Assembly: GCF_048270095.1 (NCBI RefSeq)
Contig: NZ_JBLWTL010000009.1
Coordinates: forward strand, 1 to 64,000
Reading direction: 5' to 3'
DNA: 64,000 nucleotides
Origin: Maricaulis sp048270095
GTDB taxonomy: Bacteria; Pseudomonadota; Alphaproteobacteria; Caulobacterales; Maricaulaceae
Shown here: piece after piece, positions 1 through 9,546 of the stretch
How positions within the stretch are numbered: the stretch's first letter is position 1
How the letters are laid out: each line of letters opens with the position of its first letter
The notes under the pieces: model-generated
The model's database searches: none
The model's input: only the letters and a program-made list of their open reading frames with translations
Told to the model about the DNA's origin: nothing
Made by a program: the position numbers and the translations under genes

Positions 1-592
1 CCTTGCGCACCATCGGGATCAGGGCGAGGGCCTGGCGGCCGGGTTCGCGTCGGGTCAGCAGGAAGAAGAAGAGGGCATAGAGCAGGATGAAGAGATTGAG
101 CGCCGCGATCAGCACGCCGCCCCTACCGGCGCGAAGGCTCGAGACCAGGATGCGCCCGACCGATCCGGCCAGCGATCCGATCTGGGTCGCGATTGTGGCC
201 TGATACTGGATCATTTCGTCGCGGAAGGGCAGCCAGGCGGGCAGGCTGTCGAGTCCGTTTGTCCGGATCAGCGTCACCTGTTCCTGCACCCAGGGCGTCA
301 CCATGGTGGTGACCTCGATCGCCTGCTCTGCCACGACGCCGAGCAGGATGGAGGCGGGGATGATAAAAGCCAGCACCGAGCCGGTGACGAGCAGGCCGGC
401 AGCAATCCCCTTGCGTCCGCCCAGCTTGCCGCTGAGCCAGTCCTGCGGCGTCTGCAGGAAGAGGGTCAGCACGGCGGCCAGGAAGAGCGCAGCGAGATAA
501 TCGCGGATCATCCACAGGAAGATCCAGGAGATCACCAGCGCCAGAACGATAATGAAGCCCCGCTCGAGGGCAATTTTGCGGATCGGGGTCAT
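1..592 (-). CDS. AI-2E family transporter, partial (C-terminal part beyond window)
   Basis: The reading frame begins MTPIRKIALERGF at 592 and runs off the left edge after about 197 residues, so only the N-terminal part is present. It shows two closely spaced hydrophobic segments near the start (about residues 11-27 and 30-45), a third around residues 60-80, then an extracytoplasmic-looking stretch and another hydrophobic run rich in Leu and Phe followed by LLTRREPGRQ. This layout is that of the AI-2E/PerM permease family (PF01594), eight-helix inner-membrane proteins with varied or unknown substrates. Family assignment is from pattern recognition; the substrate cannot be told. No neighbour gives a functional hint. 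Confidence 0.72.
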   Translation of the reverse strand, partial: MTPIRKIALERGFIIVLALVISWIFLWMIRDYLAALFLAAVLTLFLQTPQDWLSGKLGGRKGIAAGLLVTGSVLAFIIPASILLGVVAEQAIEVTTMVTPWVQEQVTLIRTNGLDSLPAWLPFRDEMIQYQATIATQIGSLAGSVGRILVSSLRAGRGGVLIAALNLFILLYALFFFLLTRREPGRQALALIPMVRK

Positions 593-941
593 GGGGCGTG
601 GTGATCCTGTGCGCGGTGACGGTGAGGCATACTAGCGCGTCGGCTGGATTCGCCAAGAGTGGGCGCGGGCGTTCCCACCGAATTAGAGGGGGGAGAGTGA
701 GCGCTTGGTGGCGGCTCGCTCGGGACCACAAACGGGCGAATGGATGCGCAGGATGGACCTCTCGCGATCGGAGGCAACAGCGTCAGATGAATTTTGAACG
801 TTGCGAAGTGACGGCTTCAAGGAGCGGAAGGTTATTTGTGTGACGCTTCAGCGGGCCGGGGAGTGTCGGCGTCAAATCGGCTTGGTCCATAGCCTCCATT
901 CTAGCGGGGTAGGGTAGCACTCCCATTTGCCCGGGTTGTAG
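593..941. other. Intergenic stretch without recognisable gene
   Basis: No frame here has a convincing start, ribosome site and protein-like composition on either strand. The stretch lies upstream of the AI-2E gene and downstream of the unknown gene at 942-1889, both on the minus strand, so it should hold the AI-2E promoter, but I could not pick out a clear one. Confidence 0.5.
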
Positions 942-1889
942 TCAAAAACCGGCGGCGCGCACCAACTGGTTGGCGACGATTATCGAAGCTGCGGCTGCGA
1001 AACACCAAGTTACGATCCGGTACGTCCATACCGCGGGAGATGGCCCAATCGTCCTTACAGCTAGCGCGGGAAGCAAAAGAGTGAATGCAGTCATGCAAAT
1101 ATTCCCCGATGCTGACGCGGCAATAGACACCCAGTTGCCCTCCCGGAGAAATTCAGGACCCGATCCGTTCGCGAGCATGTCGACCGTCATGGCCGTAGAA
1201 GCAACAAGTGCAACGATATGAGTAGCTCGCGCGTTGCGCAGGGTTAGATGTGATTGCTTCGGTACGTTTAACCGCTCACTTTCGCGAAAGTTTAGGAATT
1301 GCGCAGCAAAGGTCGTGAGCATTATTGGGCGCCTGAGATTAGGGCGCTTGAGCGGATAAATGCATTGCGGTTCGAAATTCAACAGCCGTATTAATTTCGA
1401 TGTGTGATCTGGGTTATCCGGCTCTAATTGATCCAGTAATTTCAAATCTTTTAGTAAATTTGGTGTGTATGACGACTTTGGCGGAATTGATATGTCTTCA
1501 ACCACCATTGGACAAAGCGATTTCCCATCTTTAAAAAGGTCCGCTGTCAATTTAACTACATGGCCAGCATCGCCGAAATTCTCAAACTTAATCAATCTGT
1601 CTCTTGATAACTCGTCCGCATTCGGAACTGTAATTTGGACGTCCCACTTCCACCGTCGATTGAATGGTGGTGACGTCATGGAAAATTTCTTTCGGGCGCG
1701 TCGCGCCCGATCATCATCCCATTCGAGCATGTCCCGGCGCACGTCTCGGCGCGCGCGCCGGAGCTCGTCCCGGGCAGCTTGGCGTTGCCACTTCGCTTCA
1801 AGCTGTTCGCGTTTCTTCTCAGCGCGTAGCTTGTGCCCTCGCTCTCCCAAGACGCCCATCCAGATAAGAAAAACTACTATCCAGCCCAT
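942..1889 (-). CDS. Hypothetical membrane-anchored protein
   Basis: About 315 residues from an ATG at 1889, with an AGGG nine bases upstream; a TTG two codons earlier is the alternative. The protein starts with one hydrophobic segment (MGWIVVFLIWMGVL), then a strongly charged Arg/Lys/Glu-rich coiled-coil-like region to about residue 70, a soluble middle part, and a hydrophobic C-terminal region with two or three likely membrane helices. I recognise no family. The gene and its flanks are visibly less GC-rich than the rest of the window, and codon use is looser, which suggests foreign or relaxed DNA. A real gene is likely given its length, but expression is unproven. Confidence 0.55.
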   Translation of the reverse strand: MGWIVVFLIWMGVLGERGHKLRAEKKREQLEAKWQRQAARDELRRARRDVRRDMLEWDDDRARRARKKFSMTSPPFNRRWKWDVQITVPNADELSRDRLIKFENFGDAGHVVKLTADLFKDGKSLCPMVVEDISIPPKSSYTPNLLKDLKLLDQLEPDNPDHTSKLIRLLNFEPQCIYPLKRPNLRRPIMLTTFAAQFLNFRESERLNVPKQSHLTLRNARATHIVALVASTAMTVDMLANGSGPEFLREGNWVSIAASASGNICMTAFTLLLPALAVRTIGPSPAVWTYRIVTWCFAAAASIIVANQLVRAAGF

Positions 1890-2302
1890 CTTCAATAGCC
1901 CTGCACGCCATTTTTCTAAGAGTGTTGTAAGATAGCTGAAGGGGCTAAGCCAATATAATATACATTATGCTGGTGTTGAGTGAGCACTAAATTTTGCATA
2001 TTTTTCGTCGCCTGCCCCCCTCCTGTGTGGCTGGGCTCAACAATAGTTTACACGCCACACCAACTCATTGAAACAATTGACGCCACAAGCGTCGCAGTTT
2101 ATAGCTTATCCGTGGAATTCACATAAAGAACGCTTAATACTTAATCTGTTGCTCAAGCGGCCTGTCACACTTTTCCTCTGAACTAGAAATATTATCTGAC
2201 GACGCGCTCAGTCGTAGTGCCGGCTGGATCGAGCTCCAATATCCTTACCAGCTCTACCGCCTTCGGTGGGACCTCCTCCATCTAGGAACAGCCCCCCCCC
2301 CT
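1890..2302. other. AT-rich intergenic region, no gene seen
   Basis: This stretch contains TA-rich runs such as the one near 1953-1966, which could be promoter material for the minus-strand gene at 942-1889, and a run of C residues just before the dctM stop near 2290-2301. I see no open frame with a ribosome site, no tRNA and no strong hairpin terminator for dctM. Confidence 0.5.
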
Positions 2303-3898
2303 TTACCCGTAAAGCCATTCCGGCAATCCCGTCGCCAGCCATGGCAATAACACCACCGCCCCGATCGCCAGGATCTGGATAATCACGAACGGGATGGCGC
2401 CGCGATAGATCGCGGCGGTTGTCACCGTCGGCGGGGCGACGCCGCGCAGGTAGAAGAGGGCGAAGCCGAAGGGCGGGGTGAGGAAGCTGGTCTGGAGATT
2501 CATCGCCATCAGCACGCCCAGCCAGACCGGGTCGATGCCCATCATCAGCAGGATGGGCGCGACGATCGGCACGACCACGAAGGTGATCTCGATGAAGTCG
2601 AGGAAGAAGCCGAGCAGGAACATCACCAGCATCACCACGGCCAGCGCGCCATACTTGCCGCCGGGCACGGCGGCGAGGGCGTGCTGGACCACCACATCGC
2701 CGCCAAGCTCGCGGAAGATGAGCGAGAACAGGGCGGCGCCGATCAGGATGACGAAGACCATGGCCGAGATATTGGCGGTTGAGGCCATGACATCATCGAG
2801 CACGCCGGAGCGTTTCAGGCGCACAAGGCTGAGCGCGGCACCGATCACGGTGATGACGACCAGCACGAAGGCGAGCAGTGTGGCGGCGGGCCCGAGATCG
2901 GCGACATAGAGCCGTCGTTCGCCGCCGATATTGGCCAACAACACCAGGGCAAACAGGCCGAGCAGCGCGGCCAGGCCGGCAAAGGCGACCAATTGCCCTG
3001 CCAACGGGTTTTTCGCGGCGCCGGCATTGCGGGCTCCTGCAATGAAGGTCGCGCCGACCGCGCCGACACCGGCGGCTTCCGTTGGCGTGGCGACCCCGGT
3101 CAGGATCGAGCCGAGTACGGCAGTCATCAGCGCCAGCGGCGGCAGCAGGGCGTGCAGGAGCTGGCCCCAATCAGTGGCGCCTTCGCTGGCCGGAGCGGCG
3201 GGCGCGTCCTTGGGGCGGAAGATGGCGATGCCGACCTGGTAGAGAATATACATCCCGACCAGCAAAATGCCCGGGATCAGCGCGCCGGCGAAGAGATCGC
3301 CGACGGAGACGATGTCGGGCGAGAAAATACCCTGCGAGCGTTGCGCTTCCTGATAGGCATTGGAGATCTGGTCGCCGAGCAGGACCAGTACGATGGAGGG
3401 CGGGATGATCTGGCCCAGCGTGCCGGAGGCGGCAATCGATCCGGCGGCAAGCTCCGGCGAATAGCCGCGCTTGAGCATGGTTGGCAGCGACAAAAGCCCC
3501 ATCGTCACCACGGTGGCGCCGACAATCCCGGTCGAGGCGGCCAGCAGGGCGCCGACAATGATCACCGAAATACCCAGACCGCCCCGCATACTGCCGAACA
3601 GGGCGCCCATGGCTTCGAGCAATTCCTCGGCGATGCGCGATTTTTCCAGCATCACGCCCATGAAGACGAAGAGCGGCACGGCAACGAGGATGGAGCGGTC
3701 GACCTCCATCAGATTGCCGTAAATGCGCTGCGGGAAGGCGCGCAAATGCACCGGGTCAAACAGGTCCAGCGCCAGGCCGAGCAGGGCAAAGCCCAGCGCC
3801 ACACCGGCCAGGGTGAAGGCGACCGGATACCCGCGCAGCAGGGCGGCAAAGGCGGCCAGGAACATCAAGAAGGGCAGGGCTTCGATGAAGAGGCTCAT
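2303..3898 (-). CDS. dctM: TRAP transporter large permease DctM
   Basis: The protein (531 residues from the ATG at 3898) is a polytopic membrane protein with a dozen or more hydrophobic segments and the family's typical stretches GILLAASTGIVGATVV-like (here around residue 95-115) and TLGQIIPPSIVLVLLGD. It is the large membrane subunit of a tripartite ATP-independent periplasmic transporter, carrying substrate with sodium across the inner membrane. The start MSLFIEAL is preferred because it follows the dctQ stop by one base; a longer frame reaching into dctQ is not credible. A central insert of extra hydrophobic residues (about 290-360) makes it longer than the usual 425-residue DctM. Confidence 0.92.
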   Translation of the reverse strand: MSLFIEALPFLMFLAAFAALLRGYPVAFTLAGVALGFALLGLALDLFDPVHLRAFPQRIYGNLMEVDRSILVAVPLFVFMGVMLEKSRIAEELLEAMGALFGSMRGGLGISVIIVGALLAASTGIVGATVVTMGLLSLPTMLKRGYSPELAAGSIAASGTLGQIIPPSIVLVLLGDQISNAYQEAQRSQGIFSPDIVSVGDLFAGALIPGILLVGMYILYQVGIAIFRPKDAPAAPASEGATDWGQLLHALLPPLALMTAVLGSILTGVATPTEAAGVGAVGATFIAGARNAGAAKNPLAGQLVAFAGLAALLGLFALVLLANIGGERRLYVADLGPAATLLAFVLVVITVIGAALSLVRLKRSGVLDDVMASTANISAMVFVILIGAALFSLIFRELGGDVVVQHALAAVPGGKYGALAVVMLVMFLLGFFLDFIEITFVVVPIVAPILLMMGIDPVWLGVLMAMNLQTSFLTPPFGFALFYLRGVAPPTVTTAAIYRGAIPFVIIQILAIGAVVLLPWLATGLPEWLYG

Positions 3899-3899
3899 C

Positions 3900-4685
3900 T
3901 CACAACTCCCCGGCACTGGCATTGGCCGGCGTGTCCGGCGCCTTGTCGCCGGCAATCGTCAGCGCAGCGCGCGCGGCCATGGAGATGCCTTGCAAAATCA
4001 TCAGCACCGCGAACAGGGGAATGGCGGTTTTCAGGGCAAAGACGAGCGGCAGGCCGTCGGCCTCGCGCGAGCGTTCCAGGATACGCCAGGTGGAATTCAT
4101 ATAGCCGGTCGAGGTCCACAGAATGAGGATATTCATCGGGATCAGCGCCAGATAGGTGCCGATCAGATCGACCCAGGCTTTGCCGCGCTCATCCATCTTG
4201 GCGTAGAAAATATCAACGCGGACATGGCCATTGGCCAGCAGGGTCGAGGCCGAGGCGAACAGGAAGAGGAAGGCGTGCATATAGATCACGCTCTCGGCCA
4301 GCTTGGTCGAGGCATAGCCGAACACATAGCGCTGCACGACGACAGTCGCGGTGGCAATCACCAGGCCCAGGGCAAACCAGCGCGCGGCCCCGCCAATGCT
4401 GGAACTGACCGTGTCGATGAGGCTGATCGCGCGGCGCAGGCCGCCGGTCAGGGCGCCGGGCAGGGCCATGAAACGGCCCGCCAGCGCGGCCAGGAGCGGG
4501 ATCAGCAGAAGCGGCCAGCCGATCCGGCCCAGCAGGCCCAGCCCGCTTCCGGCAGTATGGGCGCTGCTGGCCAGATGATCGGCGGACCATGCGGCGACGC
4601 CGCCGCCCGTGAGGATATCGACCAGGGTCAGCGCCAGCACCAGGGCCCCCAGGGTCAGGATGAGTCTATCGCCCGCCCGCATCAT
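3900..4685 (-). CDS. dctQ: TRAP transporter small permease DctQ
   Basis: A 261-residue membrane protein. The C-terminal two thirds hold the four-helix DctQ domain with the typical TLLANGHVRVDIFY stretch. The N-terminal 90 residues add two extra hydrophobic segments, as found in the larger DctQ proteins of the TakQ/mannitol-chloroaromatic group. It lies between dctP (two-base gap) and dctM (one-base gap) in one transcription unit and forms the membrane complex with DctM. Confidence 0.88.
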   Translation of the reverse strand: MMRAGDRLILTLGALVLALTLVDILTGGGVAAWSADHLASSAHTAGSGLGLLGRIGWPLLLIPLLAALAGRFMALPGALTGGLRRAISLIDTVSSSIGGAARWFALGLVIATATVVVQRYVFGYASTKLAESVIYMHAFLFLFASASTLLANGHVRVDIFYAKMDERGKAWVDLIGTYLALIPMNILILWTSTGYMNSTWRILERSREADGLPLVFALKTAIPLFAVLMILQGISMAARAALTIAGDKAPDTPANASAGEL

Positions 4686-4687
4686 GC

Positions 4688-5815
4688 CTAGCCGCCCAGC
4701 ACGCGTTCGCGCTGCGCCATATAGGGCATTTCGGAAATCCGGTCCCAGCTGCGCATCGAATTGCGGGCGCCGAGATAGCTGTCATAGACCCGCCGTGTCA
4801 TCGCATCGCTATTGCCGGTATCGGCGACAACCTGTTCGGAAATCGTGCCGATCCGGTCCCAGATCGCGTCGCTGAAGGCGCGCAATTGCACGCCATGCTG
4901 ATTGACCAGAACATCGAGGGCGAGGGCGTTTTGATACTGGAATTCGGCGAGACACTGATTATTCGCCGCCCAGCAGGCCTGTTTCAGGATTGCCTTGTGG
5001 TCCGCGTCGAGGCCATTCCAGACATCGAGATTAATCCCGACCGCCAGGCTCGAACCGGGTTCGTGGAAGCCCGGGCCATAATAATAGGGCGCTTCGCGAT
5101 AGAAGCCGAAGGCAAGGTCATTCCAGGGGCCGACCCATTCGGTCGCGTCGATGGCGCCCGATTGCAGCGCCGGATAGATCTCGCCGCCTGACAGGGTAAC
5201 GGCCGCCGCGCCCAGTTCGCGCAAGACTGATCCGCCCAGGCCGGGCATGCGCATGCGCAGGCCGCGGAAATCCTCCAGCGTGTTGATCTCGCGCTTGAAC
5301 CAGCCCGCCATCTGATGACCGGAATTGCCGGCCTGGAAGGGCTTGATGTTGAACTGGGCCGACAGCTCGTCCCACAGGGCCTGACCGCCGCCAAACTCGA
5401 CCCAGCCCATGATTTCCGAAGCCGTCATGCCCATCGGCACGGCGGTGAAGAAATTGAAGGCTTGCGACTTGCCCTGCCAGTAATATTCGGCGCCGTGATA
5501 CATGTCGGCCGTGCCTTCGGAGACCGCATCGAAGGCCTCGAAAGCGCTGACCAATTCGCCGGCGGCATAGACGCGAACGTCGAGCGAGCCGCCCGAGGCG
5601 GCATTGGCGAAGGCGGCAACATTATTGGCTGCGGTACCGAGGCCGGGGAAATTGGCTGGCCAGGTCGTGACCATGCGCAATTGCTTGACGCCGCGCAGAA
5701 TGGCGGGTGAAGCCGGTGACCCGGATTGGGTGTTGCTTGACGTGCTGTCACCGCAAGCCGTGGCTACCGTGGCCGCGGCGATACTCGCACCGCTGAGAAA
5801 TGTGCGTCGATCCAT
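4688..5815 (-). CDS. dctP: TRAP transporter substrate-binding protein DctP, TakP-like
   Basis: The protein (375 residues) starts at the ATG at 5815, which has GGGGGAG a few bases upstream; an upstream TTG is rejected. The N-terminus MDRRTFLSGASIAAATVATACG is a twin-arginine-type signal ending in a lipobox-like ACG, so it is exported and probably lipid-anchored. The stretches EWVGPWNDLAFGFY and PGFHEPG resemble the 2-oxo acid/lactate-binding TakP group. That substrate class is inferred from those motifs only. It is the first gene of dctPQM and lies 22 bases behind bpt, so it may be co-transcribed with it. Confidence 0.88.
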   Translation of the reverse strand: MDRRTFLSGASIAAATVATACGDSTSSNTQSGSPASPAILRGVKQLRMVTTWPANFPGLGTAANNVAAFANAASGGSLDVRVYAAGELVSAFEAFDAVSEGTADMYHGAEYYWQGKSQAFNFFTAVPMGMTASEIMGWVEFGGGQALWDELSAQFNIKPFQAGNSGHQMAGWFKREINTLEDFRGLRMRMPGLGGSVLRELGAAAVTLSGGEIYPALQSGAIDATEWVGPWNDLAFGFYREAPYYYGPGFHEPGSSLAVGINLDVWNGLDADHKAILKQACWAANNQCLAEFQYQNALALDVLVNQHGVQLRAFSDAIWDRIGTISEQVVADTGNSDAMTRRVYDSYLGARNSMRSWDRISEMPYMAQRERVLGG

Positions 5816-5837
5816 GCTGGTCTCCCCCAAGAGCGCG

Positions 5838-6608
5838 TCAGTCGTGTCGCGGATTGCAGTCTATGTCGTCCTCATCGTCGAATTCCAGCTCGGCATGCGG
5901 CTGCCACCCGGCGGGGGTCAGCACTTGCAGGGGCTGGAATTCGGCCTTGTACGCCATTTTGCGGCTGCCGCGTACCCAATAGCCCAGATAGACGAAGGGC
6001 AGGCCGGCGAGTTCTGCCTGGCGGATCGCGTCGAGGATCATATAGGCGCCCAGGCTGCGGCGCTCTGCCTCCGGTTCGAAGAAGCTGTAGATCATCGAAA
6101 TTCCGTCACGCAGCACGTCTGTGAGGACGGCCGCGATCAGGTCGCCCTCACGATCGCGATATTCGGTGACATGCGTGCGCTGGGCACCATCCTCGACCAT
6201 CATCACGTATTCGCTGAACGACATGCCCGCCATATCGCCGTCGTGATGGCGGCTGTCGAGATAGCGGTCGAGCAGTTCATATTGCTCAAGCGTGGCGCCA
6301 ACCGCGTCCGTGGAGACCCGCAAATCGCTGTTGCGTGACAGGATTTTCCGCCAGCGCCGCTTCCAGTTGAAATGCCCGACATCAATGCGCGAGGAGCGGC
6401 AGGCATCGCATTTCTCACAGGCGGGGCGATAGAGCACCGCCTGGCTGCGGCGAAACCCGGCATGGGTGAGGGCGTCATTGAGGGCCGGGCCCTCGCCGAC
6501 CTCGATGCGCGTGAACACCTTGCGCTCCATCCGGTCCGGCAAATAGGGGCAGGGCGCGGAGGTGGTCAGGAAGAAGGGGATTTGCTGGGTGGCAAACGGG
6601 TGGGTCAC
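5838..6608 (-). CDS. bpt: Aspartate/glutamate leucyltransferase (N-end rule)
   Basis: A 256-residue protein from a GTG at 6608 with AAGGCGAG upstream. It carries the family marks PCPYLP near the start, YRPACEKCDACRSSRIDV, and GYWVRGSRKMAYKAEF near the C-terminus. Bpt transfers leucine from Leu-tRNA to N-terminal Asp or Glu (and their oxidised or deamidated forms) of proteins, marking them for ClpAP/ClpS degradation in the cytoplasm. It was formerly called arginyl-tRNA-protein transferase. Downstream is the TRAP operon at 22 bases; no functional link is evident. Confidence 0.93.
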   Translation of the reverse strand: MTHPFATQQIPFFLTTSAPCPYLPDRMERKVFTRIEVGEGPALNDALTHAGFRRSQAVLYRPACEKCDACRSSRIDVGHFNWKRRWRKILSRNSDLRVSTDAVGATLEQYELLDRYLDSRHHDGDMAGMSFSEYVMMVEDGAQRTHVTEYRDREGDLIAAVLTDVLRDGISMIYSFFEPEAERRSLGAYMILDAIRQAELAGLPFVYLGYWVRGSRKMAYKAEFQPLQVLTPAGWQPHAELEFDDEDDIDCNPRHD

Positions 6609-6663
6609 GTTCTCGCCTTGGGTTGATTCAGGTCAGGTGTTCAGCTCACTGCCAGAAGCGCGC

Positions 6664-8505
6664 TCAAGCCCCACCGAGCGCGAAATGCAGGGCAATATAG
6701 GCCGTATATCCGACCCAAAACAAGAGGATAAGTGGCGTGCCGGCGCGCAGATAGTCGACGAAGCGGTAATGTCCGGGCCCCATCACCAGCAGATTGGTCT
6801 GATAGCCGATCGGCGTTGCGAAGGAGGTATTGGCGGCCAGCAGGACGGTCATCGCGAACAGGGTCGGGTCCAGCCCCATCTGATTGGCGGCGCCGATGGC
6901 GATCGGTGTAAACAGGATGGCGGTGGCGCTGTTGGACAGGACATTGGTCAGGATGGCGACCAGAATGAACATGGCCGACATCAGCACCACCGGACCGAAG
7001 GGCGAGAAGGCTGAAACGACGCCCAGCGCCAGCAGGTCAGCCGCGCCGGTGGCCTGCATCGCCGTGCCCAGCGCGATGGCCGAACCGATCAGAAGATAGA
7101 CCCGCATGTCCACAGCGCGCGCCGCCTGGCGTGTATTGAGGCAGCCACCGGCGATCATCGCGACGGCGCCGAGGAAGGAGGCGACCGCAATCGGCATGGC
7201 GCCGGTCGCGGCAAACAGGACGACGCCAGCGAAAATCGCCCGCGCAATATTGGCGCGGCGCGGGTCGGCCAGGGCGGTCGAGGACCATTCCATCAACAAG
7301 AGGTCGCGATCGGCCCGCATGGAGCGCATCGAATTGGAGGTCCCGAACAACAGCAGGGTATCACCGGCTTCGAGCCGGATCTCGCCCATGCGCGAGCGGA
7401 TCATGCGGCTGCGGCGCTGAATCCCCAGCACGACACAGCCGGTGGAATGGCGAAAGCCGATCTGGGCAATGGTGCGGCCGATCAGGCGCGAACCGGGCGC
7501 GACGACGGCCTCGGTCATTTTCAATTGATCGCCCGGGCTGGGCTCATCGCCTGGACCGGCCGTCTGCAGCAGGCCGCGCATGAAGTCGGCATTCTTCGAC
7601 AATAGCGCGGTCAGGGTCTGGCGGGTTGTCGCGACGATGACCAGATCTCCGGTCCGCAATTCAATCTGGTCGAAGGGTGGCAGCAGGGCGTGCTCGCCGC
7701 GCTGGATCATCCGCACCGTCATGTCGGGCAGGTCGACGAACATGCCGGCGACCGGCTTTTTGCCGACCAGGGGGTGATCGCTGGTGACGTCGAGCTGGGC
7801 GATGAATTGGCGGCCCCCCGCACCGGCCAGTTCCTCTTCCATGGAGGAATGGTCTGGCAGGAGTCTGGGCAGGATAAACATCACGTAGACGATGCCGATC
7901 GCGGCGAGAAAGAGGCCGGGCGCGGTCGGCGCGAAAAAGCCGAGATGGATGCCCGATGTCGACATCAGCGAATCGGCCACCAGGAGATTGGTCGAGGAAC
8001 CGATCAGCGTCGTCATGCCGGCGAATATGCAGATATAGCTCAGCGGGATCATGAGTTTGGACGGGCTTTGCTCCATCCGCTTGGCGATGGCGCCAAGGAT
8101 CGGCACGAACATCACCACGACCGGCGTGTTGTTGATGAAGGCGCTGATCACGAAGACGAAGGCGAACATGCCCAGCAGCGTCGCCTTGGGGTATTGATCG
8201 AAGGAGCGCAGCAGGGCCTGGGTCGGGCCTTCCATCGCGCCGGTCTGGAAAATGCCCTGGCCGACGATCAGCAGCGCCATGATGGTGATCAAGGCCGGGT
8301 TGGCGAAGCCGGCCAACAGGACGCTGACCGTGGGATTATCGCTTTCGAGCGGGAAAATATGGAAGAAAACCAGCAGGATCGCGACGATTGCCGCGGACAC
8401 CATTTCAATGGCGAAGCGTTCCCAGCAATAGAAAACGATGGCGATGCACAGGCCGCCCAATACGGCCCACATCTGCCAATCATCTACAGACGTTATTTCC
8501 GGCAT
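6664..8505 (-). CDS. SLC13/DASS-type permease with two TrkA-C domains
   Basis: A 613-residue protein: about five hydrophobic segments, then two soluble RCK_C/TrkA-C domains (about residues 215-295 and 310-395), then a second membrane half. The membrane halves contain INNTPVV and SNSATAILFTPIA, matching the paired SNT-like motifs of divalent-anion/sodium symporters, and SSTNLLV. Proteins of this build (YfbS-like) are inner-membrane carriers for sulfate, dicarboxylates or similar anions; the TrkA-C domains probably regulate. The ATG at 8505 lacks a clear ribosome site, so the start is less sure. Confidence 0.85.
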   Translation of the reverse strand: MPEITSVDDWQMWAVLGGLCIAIVFYCWERFAIEMVSAAIVAILLVFFHIFPLESDNPTVSVLLAGFANPALITIMALLIVGQGIFQTGAMEGPTQALLRSFDQYPKATLLGMFAFVFVISAFINNTPVVVMFVPILGAIAKRMEQSPSKLMIPLSYICIFAGMTTLIGSSTNLLVADSLMSTSGIHLGFFAPTAPGLFLAAIGIVYVMFILPRLLPDHSSMEEELAGAGGRQFIAQLDVTSDHPLVGKKPVAGMFVDLPDMTVRMIQRGEHALLPPFDQIELRTGDLVIVATTRQTLTALLSKNADFMRGLLQTAGPGDEPSPGDQLKMTEAVVAPGSRLIGRTIAQIGFRHSTGCVVLGIQRRSRMIRSRMGEIRLEAGDTLLLFGTSNSMRSMRADRDLLLMEWSSTALADPRRANIARAIFAGVVLFAATGAMPIAVASFLGAVAMIAGGCLNTRQAARAVDMRVYLLIGSAIALGTAMQATGAADLLALGVVSAFSPFGPVVLMSAMFILVAILTNVLSNSATAILFTPIAIGAANQMGLDPTLFAMTVLLAANTSFATPIGYQTNLLVMGPGHYRFVDYLRAGTPLILLFWVGYTAYIALHFALGGA

Positions 8506-8631
8506 ATTTTCGATTCAGGAAGCATCGGGCCCGATCTGGCCCTGATGCAAGGCTAGCATATGCCCCGCGCGCTTGCGAAGCCCTTTTGGTGCAAGCCGCT
8601 ACCATCCGCATGCAGAAGACTGCCTCAGGGA

Positions 8632-9546
8632 TCAGAGTTCGTGACCGGCCGGCAGGATTGGCGCTTCGCGCAGCAGGACGATCGAGATGCGGCGATTGCC
8701 GGGCATGAAGGGGTCATCGGGATAGAGCGGCTCAGAGCCGGCCTTGCCGCGCACTTCATAGATGCGGTCATCGCTGATACCGGCTTCCTGGACGACGCCC
8801 CGTGCCGCATTGGCGCGGTCAGCCGAGAGGTTCCAGTTGGTATAATTGCCGCTGCCGGTTGGCCCCGAATCCGTATGTCCGGAGATGGAAAGCCGGTTGG
8901 GCAGGCGTTCCGCGATGCCGGCGATGGCGTTGAGCAGGGTGACGGCCCGCGGATTGGGTTCGGCAGCACCCGGCGCGAACATCGGCCGGCCCTCCTGGTC
9001 GATCAGCTGGATCCGCAATCCTTCCGGGGTGATATCCATGATGACATGGTTGGACAGTTCGGCCAGTTCCGGCATGGACTGCATCGCCTGGCGCAAGGAC
9101 ATCGCCGCGCTCTGGAACATGGCGTCCTCGCGGCGCTGTTGCGCCTGCGCCATGGCGGACTGGGTTACATCCGGCGAGTCGGTGGATTCCGACGTCGAGG
9201 CCGGTGTGGCCTGTTCACTGTCATCGCTGTCCTGGGGCACGGTTGGCGCCAGTCGGCGCACCATGGACGCATCGCCATTGCCCTGCACGCCGTCCTGGCC
9301 GGGCGTGGTGCCGCCGAAGGGCTGGCCGGAACCGGAGGTCGAGGGGCTGACGCTGGCCGGGGCGAAATAGTCGGCAATGCCGCGTTTTTGTTCCGGTGTG
9401 GTGGTGTTGATCAGCCACATCAGCAGGAAGAAGGCCATCATCGCGGTCACGAAATCGGCATAGGCGACCTTCCAGGCGCCGCCATGGTGTCCGCCTGCGA
9501 CCTTGGTGATCTTCTTGATGATGATCGGCCTGTCATTCGCCGCCAT
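8632..9546 (-). CDS. motB: Flagellar motor stator protein MotB
   Basis: A 304-residue protein with a single N-terminal membrane helix (about residues 28-47) carrying the proton-channel aspartate D31 in AYADFVTAMMAFFLLMW, a low-complexity Ser/Thr/Gln linker, and a C-terminal OmpA-like peptidoglycan-binding domain with SGHTDSGPTG and NLSADRANAARGVV. MotB with MotA forms the stator of the flagellar motor. No motA lies beside it; the two are also unlinked in Caulobacter. Its start has AAGGTGGG upstream, and its promoter region is shared with the divergent flavin reductase gene. Confidence 0.95.
   Translation of the reverse strand: MAANDRPIIIKKITKVAGGHHGGAWKVAYADFVTAMMAFFLLMWLINTTTPEQKRGIADYFAPASVSPSTSGSGQPFGGTTPGQDGVQGNGDASMVRRLAPTVPQDSDDSEQATPASTSESTDSPDVTQSAMAQAQQRREDAMFQSAAMSLRQAMQSMPELAELSNHVIMDITPEGLRIQLIDQEGRPMFAPGAAEPNPRAVTLLNAIAGIAERLPNRLSISGHTDSGPTGSGNYTNWNLSADRANAARGVVQEAGISDDRIYEVRGKAGSEPLYPDDPFMPGNRRISIVLLREAPILPAGHEL

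Noticed and set aside
2993..4126. Long open frame on the plus strand opposite dctM/dctQ
   Set aside because: It is antisense to clear TRAP permease genes; its product is Gln/Arg/Gly-rich with no domain, as usual for GC-rich antisense frames.
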